Assembly (NCBI GenBank): GCA_015179025.1
Contig: WHUX01000185.1
Coordinates: forward strand, 39,698 to 103,697
DNA from: Terfezia claveryi
Taxonomy: Eukaryota; Ascomycota; Pezizomycetes; Pezizales; Pezizaceae
Reading direction: 5' to 3'
Length of the DNA: 64,000 nucleotides
Position 1 is the first letter of the stretch. Each line of letters opens with the position of its first letter. A program made the translations under genes and the position numbers. The notes under the pieces are model-generated. The model searched no databases, was not told the origin of the DNA, and worked only from the letters and a program-made list of their open reading frames with translations. This document shows positions 33,554 through 44,146 of the stretch, one piece after another.

Positions 33554-33767
33554 ACTTGATACTCCTATGCGGCCCCGTTAGGGGGGGCATGAGGAGCCAC
33601 CCAGAAACCGGGGTGGATTCAAGGTTAGGGCAAGTAAATCTGCCAGAACCACGCAAAATACATACAAATATTGGGATGAGGCCCCATGCTGTCATTAACG
33701 GATTGACCGACGACCCGGGGGCCTGACTGAGCCTTGACCCCTAACTGAACAATAACCGGTGAAACTA
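33523..33767 (-). mobile_element. 245-bp LINE 3'-end insertion
   Basis: Poly(T) of about 27, then the LINE 3' untranslated end only. Flanks AGAAGCTCAACAA (33510-33522) and AGAAGGTCAACAA (33768-33780), one mismatch in 13. Confidence 0.88.
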
Positions 33768-34170
33768 AGAAGGTCAACAAGCAGTGGCTTGGAATGCGTA
33801 AATACGTAGAGGTAGGCAGCACAGTGGCTGAAAGTGGGGAGAGTATCTTAAAGTAAAAGGCCGAAGGGCAGTATCAGTTTTGTCGACAGTGCTGTCGGTT
33901 GAGCAGTTGGAAGGGATAGAGTTAGGGGAAGAAGATGAAGAAGATGGAGAAAGCGCAGTTGCTTTAAAAGAGTATGCCAAGCGGCTCTGGCAGTTTGTGG
34001 GTTGTCGTATGATACCGACGTGACTGTGGAAATAGTCTCGTGCCTACTGTGGAAAGGGATAGGTGGTGAACAAGGTGGGCAGAGGTAGGTAGAGTAGTGC
34101 CTCAATCTGGCTATAGAAGCTTGAAGTAAGTGAAAGGCCAGAAGGCAGTTTGTTTGAGAGTAGGTATTGC

Positions 34171-34330
34171 TAGTCTGGTGGATTAGTCTGGTTGGCACAA
34201 GCCCCCCGCCAAAACAATAAAGCATGTTTTCGGTCACAATTTGTCAAAGAAAAGAGCACAGCGCTATTTTGGCTGCCAAACTAGCGGAAAACTACTTACT
34301 TAGTCTGGTTGGCACAAGCCCCTCGTCGAG
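34171..34330 (+). repeat. Cluster of longer TAGTCTGG-family copies
   Basis: TAGTCTGGT at 34171, then TAGTCTGGTTGGCACAAGCC at 34184 and again at 34301. Between the last two lies a segment (34213-34290, GAGCACAGCGCTATTTTGGC) that recurs reversed at 46632-46705. These copies have no 9-bp repeats on both sides and may be ends of a larger parent element. Confidence 0.55.
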
Positions 34331-34365
34331 GTACCTAGTCTCGATCCGTAGAGGGCGGCAAACCA

Positions 34366-34376
34366 CAACCAGACTA
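34366..34376 (-). mobile_element. 11-bp TAGTCTGG-family micro-insertion
   Basis: CAACCAGACTA between exact repeats GGCAAACCA (34357-34365 and 34377-34385). Confidence 0.75.
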
Positions 34377-34469
34377 GGCAAACCACCTCAAATATGATAG
34401 TACCACCCAATTGGGAAGGTTAGACTTCGAGTGACGTCCTTAGGTTAGATTTAGTTGTAGGAGCGGGGA

Positions 34470-34479
34470 TAGTCTGGTT
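34470..34479 (+). mobile_element. 10-bp TAGTCTGG-family micro-insertion
   Basis: TAGTCTGGTT between exact repeats GAGCGGGGA (34461-34469 and 34480-34488). Confidence 0.75.
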
Positions 34480-34621
34480 GAGCGGGGAAGAACCTCTCCG
34501 AATCCTATAAGGGAATGAACAAAGGATAACCGTTCCATCAAAATAGCGTCATGATGTCGGTTAGCCTAGTTGATTATGCAAATTGTTGGGCTATTTAGCG
34601 ACAAAAGACTATGTAAATAGG

Positions 34622-34632
34622 TAGTCTGGTTG
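34622..34632 (+). mobile_element. 11-bp TAGTCTGG-family micro-insertion
   Basis: TAGTCTGGTTG between exact repeats GTAAATAGG (34613-34621 and 34633-34641). Confidence 0.75.
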
Positions 34633-34750
34633 GTAAATAGGTAGTTTCAACGTCATATTCGTCACTTATGCCATCACTAGTTCTATACTTGTCACTACCT
34701 ATGTATGTAAGATGGGAGCTTCCAGCACATAGAGCATATATTCGCATATC

Positions 34751-34779
34751 TACTGTACCAAAAAGGGGGATGTTATCGC
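34751..34779 (+). repeat. Left terminal inverted repeat
   Basis: Perfect reverse complement of 45911-45939. The first ten bases are TACTGTACCA and the inner part is AAAAGGGGGATGTTATCGC. Confidence 0.9.
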
Positions 34780-34904
34780 ACGAGCAGCGCTGTCGCGTTC
34801 CTATGTTATTGTGGATACTTTAATGTTAGTCGGCAACTCCTATTTATTTCCGTATACATAAGACAAGTTTATTTCAGTGGCGTCGCATAGCACATAGTAC
34901 GCAT

Positions 34905-35070
34905 TGTCTGGAATACTGTTGCTTTAGTAAGTATTGTGGAGACTAAAATGTTCGCCACCGTGTTGTCAAGACTACCGTGGACTTAGTAAGTATTGTCCAG
35001 AATACCATTGCTTTAGTAAGTATTGTGGAGACTAAAAATGGTCGCTATTATATTGTCAAGAATACCGTTG
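34905..35070. repeat. Subterminal tandem repeats of the 11-kb element
   Basis: Three imperfect units of 55-60 bp containing ATACTGTTGCTTTAGTAAGT and ATTGTGGAGACTAAAATG. Repeats next to the ends are common transposase binding regions in CACTA-like elements; the binding itself is inference. Confidence 0.75.
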
Positions 35071-35900
35071 CGATAAGGGTTACCAATCGATGTCGCAATT
35101 AGCCATACACTATATGCACCCCTGATCAAAGCAGTATATCAAACGATATAATACTATGTAGTGTATCGCATGGTTCTCACAGTAATTCAGGACGGTGATT
35201 TTAGTGATCCTGGATGGTTCTTTTAGTTGCTTGGAACCGCATATTGAGGAACACCTCAGCTATGCTGAATATCTTCAAATTTATTCGTCTGTGGAATGCG
35301 CATCCAGGGGAGGATAGTACTGAGCGCAACAATCTACTCTCAAGGACCTAGGGTACCGTGCACTACTGCAATCTATACAGCACACTTTACAGGATATAAT
35401 GTATTGGGCGAGAATAGTGTTGTGGATGTAATTCCCGATTTGGAATGCAGGTATATTCATAGAAGTAATAGTACATATAGATATTTCTTTTCCTCCATTC
35501 CATCTTGCCTGATACCACAGCCATTGCATGAGATAGAACGTATAATATACAGGTATACATGAGGTAGAACATATTGTGGGCAGAACTGCTCTTGAACACC
35601 AGATAGAAATTTGAGAGACATGAAAATGTAGCGAGCAATGCGAGTGAATTGTAAGGGTAAGAGGCGAGTGAGTTGTAGAGAAAGAAGACAAAACAGATGC
35701 AGAGGGCTAGTTCTTATAGTACTTACATGAGAGAAAACGCTCACTCCTTCGGATGAAAGTCCCAATAATCTTCGGTTTGCTATATTGAAGGAATCGTTAT
35801 ACAAATGTCATGGAAGTTAAGATTCAAGAAGCAGTACTTAACTCACTCAGAGATAAAAGCCGTCGGGGAGCAATAAACTTGTGGATCTGTTGAAACCTGT

Positions 35901-36728
35901 AGCCTGTGATGGCCATAAGTCAGTCAATATACAGCTGTCATGAGACTGGAGGGTAGGGATGTGCAAACAAACCCACGAGACTCGTGCTGGCACGAGTCAA
36001 GTTGAGGGTAAGTGAGATCACACACGTAGCGGGCCGTACGTGTGTGATCCTGTTACGCTAACCTGTGATGGTCATAAAGTCAGTCAACATGCAGCTGTCA
36101 TGGGACTGGAGGGTAGGGATGTGCAAACAAACCCACGAGACTCGTGCTGGCACGAGTCAAGTTGAGGGTAAGTGAGATCACACACGTAGCGGGCCGTACG
36201 TGTGTGATCCCGTTACGCCAACCTGTGATGGTCATAAAGTCAGTCAACATGCAGCTGTCATGGGACTGGAGGGTAGGGATGTGCAAACAAACCCACGAGA
36301 CTCGTGCTGGCACGAGTCAAGTTGAGGGTAAGTGAGATCACACACGTAGCGGGCCGTACGTGTGTGATCCCGTTACGCCAACCTGTGATGGTCATAAAGT
36401 CAGTCAACATGCAGCTGTCATGGGACTGGAGGGTAGGGATGTGCAAACAAACCCACGAGACTCGTGCTGGCATGAGTCAAGTTGAGGGTAAGTGAGATCA
36501 CACACGTAGCGGGCCGTACGTGTGTGATCCCGTTACGCCAACCTGTGATGGTCATAAAGTCAGTCAACATGCAGCTGTCATGGGACTGGAGGGTAGGGAT
36601 GTGCAAACAAACCCACGAGACTCGTGCTGGCACGAGTCAAGTTGAGGGTAAGTGAGATCACACACGTAGCGGGCCGTACGTGTGTGATCCCGTTACGCCA
36701 ACCTGTGATGGTCATAAAGTCAGTCAAC
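35901..36728. repeat. 160-bp tandem repeat, five copies and a part
   Basis: Units start at about 35901, 36061, 36221, 36381, 36541, with a fragment at 36701-36728. Units 2-5 are nearly identical; unit 1 has diverged. Each carries CACGAGACTCGTGCTGGCAC, an inverted pair by itself, and one palindrome (36016-36049, 36176-36209, 36336-36369, 36496-36529, 36656-36689). Open frames of 60-70 codons in them are by-products. Confidence 0.92.
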
Positions 36729-37498
36729 GATGTCCATAAAGTCTGTCTGATTTCATTGGAGAGTCACAGAATATACAGTACTTACTTCTTACTTAGTTCT
36801 TCTTCTTACCTCTTGGTTCCTGCTTCTTAGACCTTCGTACGTACTGAAGGTGGTTCTGTTAAGATTGTGCCAACCAGGCTAAAGAGACTGCAGAGATATA
36901 AAAATTATGTCAGTGGGTTTCTAGAGAAGGCCGAGTAGGCATGGCCTTGGTCCTCAGGCAAGGCCACATTCACTATGAAGATCCCCTGTGTGTCAATCAG
37001 TGTTTGCCTATAAGTTGATTAAGTGGGGTAATCTGGTACGAGGGGCTCATGCCAACGAGACGATCAGTAGGGGCCAGTATCCTGGCGAGAGTCTATTCGA
37101 AGCCAGTACCCGAAGCACTTATACAAGTTATGAGGCATATATCTGAGTATCCCCACATGGTATTTGGATTGCATTGTATTGAGGGGTGTAGTGTTAAAGA
37201 TATGGCAATCTCGAGGGACTGAGGATGCGTGGTGTTGAAGTTCGAAGGAGAAGGCACTGGAAGGTTTTATAAAGAGCGCCAAGTTCTACCTGTAGTCTTG
37301 GATTCTGAGAAATCGGTATCGGAGCTAGTTTGAATTGTTGACAGTTTAGTCATACCTAAGACCCCTACTAAGAACAAACTTCTACTGCCCCAGTATCACA
37401 CAAAACATCCATCACTAGGAGAACACTGTTTGTTGGCATTCCTCAACCAACACCACAATCCAAAAGGAATACTATTGCTCAAAGGAAAACTTTGGACG

Positions 37499-38870
37499 AT
37501 GTCTAACTCTCGTGTGCCAAAGCGGAAGTCAAGGGGGATACGGGGGTGGCAGACAGGAGTCCAACGAAGCAAGTTGCAGCAATTTCACAACAACAACAAG
37601 CCATGCTGGCCATGCAGCAAGGCATCAATATGAGGGGAGGTATGGGGTCGTCTCCAATTGGTTCAAAACATATGAATCACTTGGGAGGACGACAAAATAA
37701 CTCAATGAGTTCTTTCAATATTGGAAGGAGTTCACCACCTCGTCAAGAGGATGAGCTAGGTTACAACGACGAGGATGATATGGATGGGAACGAGGACGAG
37801 GACGATGATGGAGGGGATGGCTTTACAATCAAAGGAGAAGAGCTAAATTATTTTCGTCTCAATGTGAGTACTTACTTAATTCTTATCCTTGCCTGGCGGG
37901 ATGTCTACATCTCTATAAACAATGGCATAGGATACTCATCATCTGTATACAGGTCCCTTGTGGTATCAGTGAACAACAACTCCAGCACATAGTCGATTGT
38001 CACTTTTACCCTGCCGGGAACGGGGGTTGTAAACCACCCAATCGCCCGAAACGCCGGCGGTATGACAATACAAAACTGGAAAGAGTCTTCCAGAATGGAA
38101 GTGAGGTTTTTAACTCCCTCATGCGAAACTCTCGAAAACACTTTGCCAGATACTTCTTTATCAAGGACCAGGACGTCGTAGAGCTTATCGACCGTTCTAC
38201 CAATGTGATGGGGGGAGTGGACCGAAATAGCGATGGGTTTCATGAGGCATATTCAAAAGTTACCGAATGGCGGAAAAACTGGCATGCGAAGTTTGCAAAG
38301 GTAGTCGACGAATGTCTCTTAGCGCTCGTCGAAAAACATCCAGAGCTAAAGGATGTGCCAAAGCCAGATCTTCCTTTGGCATATGCCCGCTTCTACAAAT
38401 ACGAGACTATGTATGCGATGCTTGGACAGGTCCAATGTATCGTCGACCTGAGGGCTTGTATGGGTATTGAAAATATCAAGTGGTTCTATGAGACGTTGTT
38501 CTCGTGGTCATTAACATATGCCCATATGTCTAGATTCCTGGCTGGAGAGGAGGGCATTTCTAGAGGGGAATATCTTCGACGCATCCGTCTCATTGGCCAC
38601 CAAAAAGAGTTTGAACACATCCGACTCACCGACATTGTTTTCCTCCCTGATAAGCCAGTTTCTAAACTGAGAAACACACCCAAGAAGAAGGTGAGGGGGA
38701 ATGATGTTTTGGAAGGATTTGCTGTGGTGGCAGGCGGGGCAATTTTATCAAATCCTATAGTAGAACCTAATCAGGATCTCGGGGTTCCTGAGTCAGAATC
38801 CAATCAACAGATGTACCAAAATATCGACCCCGCTCTCTTGTCTGGGGAAAGTGGAACGGAGGGTTCTTGA
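37499..38870 (+). CDS. Accessory protein of the 11-kb transposon
   Basis: Exon 1 ends at 37863; the 89-nt intron (37864-37952, GTGAGT...TACAG) joins in phase 0 to exon 2 (37953-38870). The start is unsure. ATG 37499 gives MSNSRVPKRKSR, basic like a nuclear signal, but changes frame within the run GGGGG at 37533-37537; one more G would join it to GDTGVADRSPTKQ. The next ATG in the main frame is 37603. The protein has a Q-rich start, a very acidic part (DEDDMDGNEDEDDDGG), then CHFYPAGNGGCKPPNRPKRR, possibly metal-binding with a basic tail, and a long helical region with many W, Y and F residues (VTEWRKNWHAKFAKVVDECL). The family is not recognised. Its place in the element suggests a DNA-binding helper of transposition. 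Confidence 0.6.
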
Positions 38871-39309
38871 ATCTGACGACGGGACCATCTCTAGTGTGTT
38901 TTCATACTGGGTTTATGCATTTTCATACTAGCTTTCATACTGGGTTTATGCGTTTTGATACTGGCTTTCATGCTGGGCTTTTATAATGCGTTTTCATACT
39001 GATGGGTTTGATGTATCTGCAATTTTTTTCTTGGCTTGTGGTTTTGTTTGGGAGATCAGGCTTGGCGGTTAAAAAATTACCCGAATAGGCAAATGTCTTT
39101 TAAGCCTCTATACTTACTTCTTTTTAATAATAGAATGAATATCCTCCATTGTCTGAAGTACTTACTAAGTACTTGTTAGCATAAGTGATCACACAGAAGA
39201 TCCTGCTTACTGTCTGAACGACCTCATTTGCCTCCATAGAATAAGATATAACACTCGGGTACTTAGTATATATTAAGTACATGTGTTACGCACTTACATG
39301 TATCAAAGT

Positions 39310-39341
39310 ATCACACACGTAGTAAGAGTTACGTGTGTGAT
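39310..39341. promoter_or_regulatory. Palindrome between genes 1 and 2
   Basis: ATCACACACGTA, 8 bases, TACGTGTGTGAT. It lies 440 bp after gene 1 and 566 bp before gene 2. Confidence 0.7.
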
Positions 39342-39504
39342 AGGGTGTTCTTTTTTCCTACTCGTTGATTACTTCTTACTTGGTCAGTATTATTGTCAAT
39401 TACTTCTTGATATCGGATTCTTAGCGCCGTATGAATCTATTGAATTAATATGTAGGCTGTATGTAGGTTACATTGCTTTAATAGTAAATAATACGTGTTA
39501 TCCC

Positions 39505-39590
39505 TGTTTCATAGCTTAGTGGTTAGTATGTCAGCTACGTGCACATTTATTTCACGAAATGAAGTGTGTTCGATTCCCGACACTTTTTTT
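39505..39590 (+). other. tRNA-like pol III box pair (SINE-like or decayed tRNA)
   Basis: An A-box-like ATAGCTTAGTGGTTAGTA (39512) and a B-box GTTCGATTCC (39569) lie 57 bases apart and are followed by a T-run (39583-39590). The T-arm and acceptor stems do not pair well, so this is not a working tRNA. It may be a tRNA-derived SINE piece. Confidence 0.35.
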
Positions 39591-39906
39591 TATTTCTTAT
39601 TTTTTTATAGTCTGGTTGGCACAACACCCTCCTGAGAATCTTTTTATTTGTCTAGCCTATCCATATCCAGCTAGATTGCCTATAAAACACTAATGCAAGT
39701 GTAGACAGGCTCACCACCTAAGTGAACTTACGAGAGGCTAGTGCTAGCCAGACTGAACCAGACCAAGCTAAACTTATAAGTTTATAAGTTCTACAAGTTC
39801 TCGAGCACAGCAATTGTAAGGAGCAATTTTCCACTCTGACAGTCAATAACTCTGACAGTTAATACAAAACTCGAACAACTTGCAACTTCTATAATCGTGG
39901 GCCAAT

Positions 39907-42900
39907 ATGCGACGAAGAGGAACTTTGCAACCAATCCCTCCTGCAAAGTGCTTTGCAGGTAACTCACCGAGAGAACATCCTTCATTACTACTTCTTAGTT
40001 GATCTCAGCTAACACCAGTTTCGTACAGGACCCGGACGTTGGGCTACAGGCCCTGGTATTCATGAACATGCCCTACAGGAGGCTCCCTATGATGAATTGA
40101 ACATGAACACGTCTTCTTTCGGGGTTATTAATGGTCATCTCGTGGACCTCTGTCCTCGAACAGATCTCGCCTCGGCTGCGGAAGAAGAGTTTGAGGAGAT
40201 GTTGGAAGAGGCAGTCAGCAATCTAAGCACTTCAGACTCTCGGACCCCACGAATGAACGTCTTTGGTAATTCACTAGAAGAAGAAGAGGAGGAAGATGAC
40301 ACCCCTCCGTTGACAGGCCCAGATACGACAGGAACTTCAACGACAGCAAATCCCGATTCTCCAGCGTCAAATGATGGCATAGTCCCATCTCCTGCTTATA
40401 CTGCCAAGCTTGGTGTGACTGCTGAGGACACGGACTTGGATCCAAAATTCATCGACACATCAAAGATCGCAGAAGAGGCCAAGGGATCAGGACAAGTCAA
40501 CTCGTTTATCGTTGCTTTAGGCATATTCGTGACTTCGCTGGACATAAGCACAAGCCAATATTCCGCCCTGGTAGATCTCTTCAATTATGTTATGTTAGAA
40601 CCTTCTGTCGTCAAGCAGTTCCCGAGATCTCTGTCAACCCTCAAGAAGTACATGAGGTCGGTTCTTCCTTTACAGACCATAAAGGCTTACAGCTTCCGTC
40701 CGGACACCGACCAGCTCCCTCCGCAAATGCAGACCCCAGCCAATGCATACTATTTTGACATCAAGGAGATTGCATCTATTTGGCTCTCAGATAGAACAAT
40801 TTCTAAGAACCTCTATACTGGCCTGGGCGAATTTGTTGATGAGTTTCAAGAGTACTGGCACGCAGATGCATGGTTAGAGAGCATACAAACCTCCTCCGGT
40901 GATTTTGCACGACTTCCAAATGGCATACATGTCATACCTTCAGACTGTATGTGGTATACCAACCCCGAATATCCCCAATATGGTGAGATGCTGGGACGTG
41001 TCTATGGTGTTGGCTATGACAGACGATCAAAGGGAACCGGCCAACTCTCATTGGCCATTAATCCCCTACTCTTGTATAAACAGCTCTCACCACAGTGGAA
41101 AGAAATATTCCGAAAGCAGCGAGCAAAGATTCTTCAAAACACAACATGCGAGCACTATACAAAGACCACATTCTTGCAGGATAAGCGAGAGGTGTCCCTT
41201 ATGGAGCATATGACAGAGATTATCCTACTGGATAATATCATTCGTCATGAATCTGTAATCTTTCTAGATTATGATAGTCTCTCGGCCTGCAACCAAATAC
41301 TTCCCCAAGATTCTTCACCATTACAAGAAGAACCCTCCGACCCATCAATACGACGCGTCATCTCTCCCAAATTCTTTGTTGCATGCATTATGTATACAAT
41401 GGAAACCGCCACAAGCACACAGAATGGACTTCGGTCCGTGGAGAAAAGACACCGATTGGTAGCAGAACTCGAATTACTGCATTATGGACGCGATGAACTT
41501 CTAACCGCCAACCAGTCCTTTTATTCTTTACTATATACCACCTTTTTGGATGGCTTTGGTCTATACCGCAACTCATATCATTCTCTAGCTGGAGTCTATA
41601 TTACTCCATCTAATCTGCCTTTACATTTGCGGGAAAAGATTCAAAACATCTTTGTTCTAATGTTAGGTCCCTTTGGAAGTAACGAAACTGACATATCAGC
41701 TGCTCTCCAGCCTGACTGTACAAGAATGGACAAAGGCACCACTATCAGACTGTTGGATGGTTCTGGCACCAAATTTGTACGGATGTTTTGTATCGCACAT
41801 CATGGAGATATGCCGCAACAAAACAAACTCGCCGGAATCAAATCTCATAAAGCTGACCATGGCTGCCGAGGCTGCCTCATATCAAAAGACGAATTTGGTA
41901 ACCTCGGGATTGACACTCAGGCTCAAGGGCGCTACCTCTTCCCTATGTATCAACTGAGGAAGGATGTCACCCAAATCAAAACCAAGGTTGGTCGAGACCA
42001 ATTCTTGCAGAAGGTTGGACTTAATTCCGATGGTCCCCTTATGGCTTTGTGTCATCCATGTCTGGACCCACTCAGGTCAACCCCCCATGACCCATTGCAT
42101 GCGGAATGCCGCATTTGCAAATACTTCCAGGGGTGCCTTGTTGAGGCTTTTAGAACCACTGGGGAAATCGCATATCGACTGGCCTGGGAGAAAATTGAGC
42201 TTCCATACCAATGGGGGTGCCCCCAAAATCCGATATCTCATAAAGGCTCTATGAACTTTAGTGAAAATGCCCGAATTGCATGTCTCAACCCTTTCATACT
42301 GATGCGATTATTCAAACTCCCAGGAGATCACTTCCGACCAAGTGTCGAAAGAGATCTAGCTTCACTTCTGACAGGAACGCCCCCACCTAATAAAACTCCT
42401 CGCCAGCGAGTTTATGATAACTTTATTTTTGCAGCCTATAAACTTGCACTTGCTGTTTCTTTAACATTTAAGCCAAAGATTACAGCAGAAGAGAGAGCCA
42501 TGGTCACTCAAACTGTTTTACAGGCACGTACCGCATTCCAATAGGTTGTGAAAGGCCTTCAATCCTCAGCCAAACTCAAAAATAAGTGGAAAGTCCCGAA
42601 TGTGCACATTCCATTACACTATCATGAAAACATACGGACATATGGGACTACTCGGAACTTGGCTTGCTTCATGGGGGAGCAGAAACACAAGTACTTCAAA
42701 CAGCATGCACCACATACCAACTCCAAGGAGAATGACTTCCAGCTCCTCCAGGCTGTTAACCTCTCACAAACGCTTCGTTATACAATTGATGGCTTGTACA
42801 AGGATCACCCTGTTTACAGTACTATCACTGATACTGTGAATCAAATTATGGAAGCTTGTCCATGAATCAAACATACCATCACTCCGCAACCTGTAGCTCC

Positions 42901-43483
42901 GGTGTTTTCTGCAAATGGACATAAATGCTTTGTGGATTACACTGACAGCCCTTACAATTATGCAAAAGTCGGAAAAAGAAAGACAGCCCGTGACTCCCAA
43001 GACTCACAGGATGTAACTCAAATAGCATTGGCATATGAACGAATATATGGCACAGATCTCCGGCTTTTGCCTAAGTACAACCTCCGATTTTGGGGCTCAT
43101 TTACAGCCATTGTCAATGGGGAAGATCATAAAAAGAACGGTGAACGTCAGAAGATCTATGCAGGCACTACTATTGTTTGAGTACATTTGCCATTGGATCC
43201 AAACACTGTTTCCAAGGAAGGCTTTGCCCACGTACAAAGGATATTTACCGTGGAGGTTGGTCAGCTGACGCGAGTGTTATTCCAGGTTGTCATCCTGCGA
43301 CGAAATATGCAAGAGGAATTCTGGGCTGCACCTTATGAAGTATATACACTAATGAGTGAAAGTGGCCCTATTCCACCAACAATCTTGAACATCGTTGATG
43401 TACTCCCTGGCAGGTATCATTTTGTGAGTAAGATTGATGGCGAATCATGGTATTGGAATAACCTCTTGGTTCAAATTGGCTAA
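39907..43483 (+). pseudogene. Tnp2/CACTA- or Plavaka-like transposase, three in-frame stops
   Basis: Exon 1 is 39907-39958 (MRRRGTLQPIPPAKCFA). A 70-nt intron (39959-40028, GTAACT...TACAG) splits a glycine codon, and exon 2 runs on from 40029. The N-terminus is acidic. The core has GSGTKFVRMFCIAHHGDMPQ, a HGCRGCLI C-x2-C pair and PHDPLHAECRICKYF, patterns of the large fungal transposases related to Transposase_21. TAG at 42542 ends an 855-residue product, but the same frame continues, with TGA at 42863 and 43178, to a TAA at 43481. The part after the TAG holds HYHENIRTYGTTRNLACFMG then EQKHKYFK, where this group has its last catalytic acid. All three stops can arise by single C-to-T or G-to-A changes. 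The product would cut and rejoin the element ends. Confidence 0.7.
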
Positions 43484-43523
43484 GCCCCACCCTCCTCTTT
43501 TTTTTACGGCCTGTGTTTTTTCT

Positions 43524-43703
43524 ATCACACACGTAGGATGGGTTACGTGTGTGATACAGTCTATGTTTTTCTATCACACACGTAGGACGGGTTACGTGTG
43601 TGATACAGCCTGTGTTTTTTCTATCACACACGTAGGACGGGTTACGTGTGTGATACAGTCTGTGTTTTTCTATCACACACGTAGGACGGGTTACGTGTGC
43701 GAT
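43524..43703. promoter_or_regulatory. Four tandem palindromes between genes 2 and 3
   Basis: At 43524-43555, 43573-43604, 43623-43654 and 43672-43703, each ATCACACACGTAGGA(T/C)GGGT plus the reversed arm (last copy with one change), spaced 49 or 50 bp. A spacing near five helical turns would put them on one face of the DNA, which fits protein binding. They could instead act as transcription stops between the genes. Confidence 0.75.
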
Positions 43704-44082
43704 ACGAAGTGTCTTTTGTTTTTGAAGAGGCAAAAAGGTTCTTCTGGCCAAGGCGTTTAAATCAAAAAGAATTGGGGTAATTCTCGCGGAACCTTTCTAG
43801 AAATGTATGGAACGTCTCAACTGAAAAGCAGGCTGAGGGGATGCATCGAAAAGAAAAGACCATGAAAGGAAGGTGTTGGAAATAGTCAAGGACAGAAAGA
43901 AGTTCAGGGTAAGTGATGGAATGGAACTCGATTGTTTGTAGAATGTTTCTACAAGCAACCAGAACGTCGCGAACAACGTGGAACATAAAAGGCAGAGTCA
44001 CCCGGGCCCTCTAGAACCAAATGGGAGCTAGAAAGAATGAAGTGGACGATGCTAACCCACCCAAATTCGCCACACCCTTCAG

Positions 44083-44090
44083 TATAAATA
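44083..44090 (+). promoter_or_regulatory. TATA box of gene 3
   Basis: TATAAATA, 57 bp before the ATG at 44147, with a pyrimidine-rich leader (CCCCTCCATCTTCCTTACAA) between, a common layout in fungal promoters. Confidence 0.6.
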
Positions 44091-44146
44091 CCCCCGATCC
44101 CCTCCATCTTCCTTACAACATTCAAACACCATTTCTCTACACAACA

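Noticed and set aside
36098..36830. Repeated 63-71-codon frames on both strands
   Set aside because: Each is one reading of the 160-bp tandem repeat; identical because the DNA is repeated, not because of protein selection.
36856..36876. Micro-insertion GTGCCAACCAGGCTA
   Set aside because: The core has one change and flanking 9-mers do not match well enough; counted as an old copy at best.
38810..38870. Shared motif IDPALL in gene 1 and in the integrase gene (near 60385)
   Set aside because: Six residues in low-complexity contexts; such a motif is common in fungal proteins, so it does not link the two elements.
39602..39634. Tenth micro-insertion TAGTCTGGTTGGCACAACAC
   Set aside because: The core is present, but the flanks are T-rich (TTTTTTAT and TTTTTATT) and a 9-bp match there is not informative.
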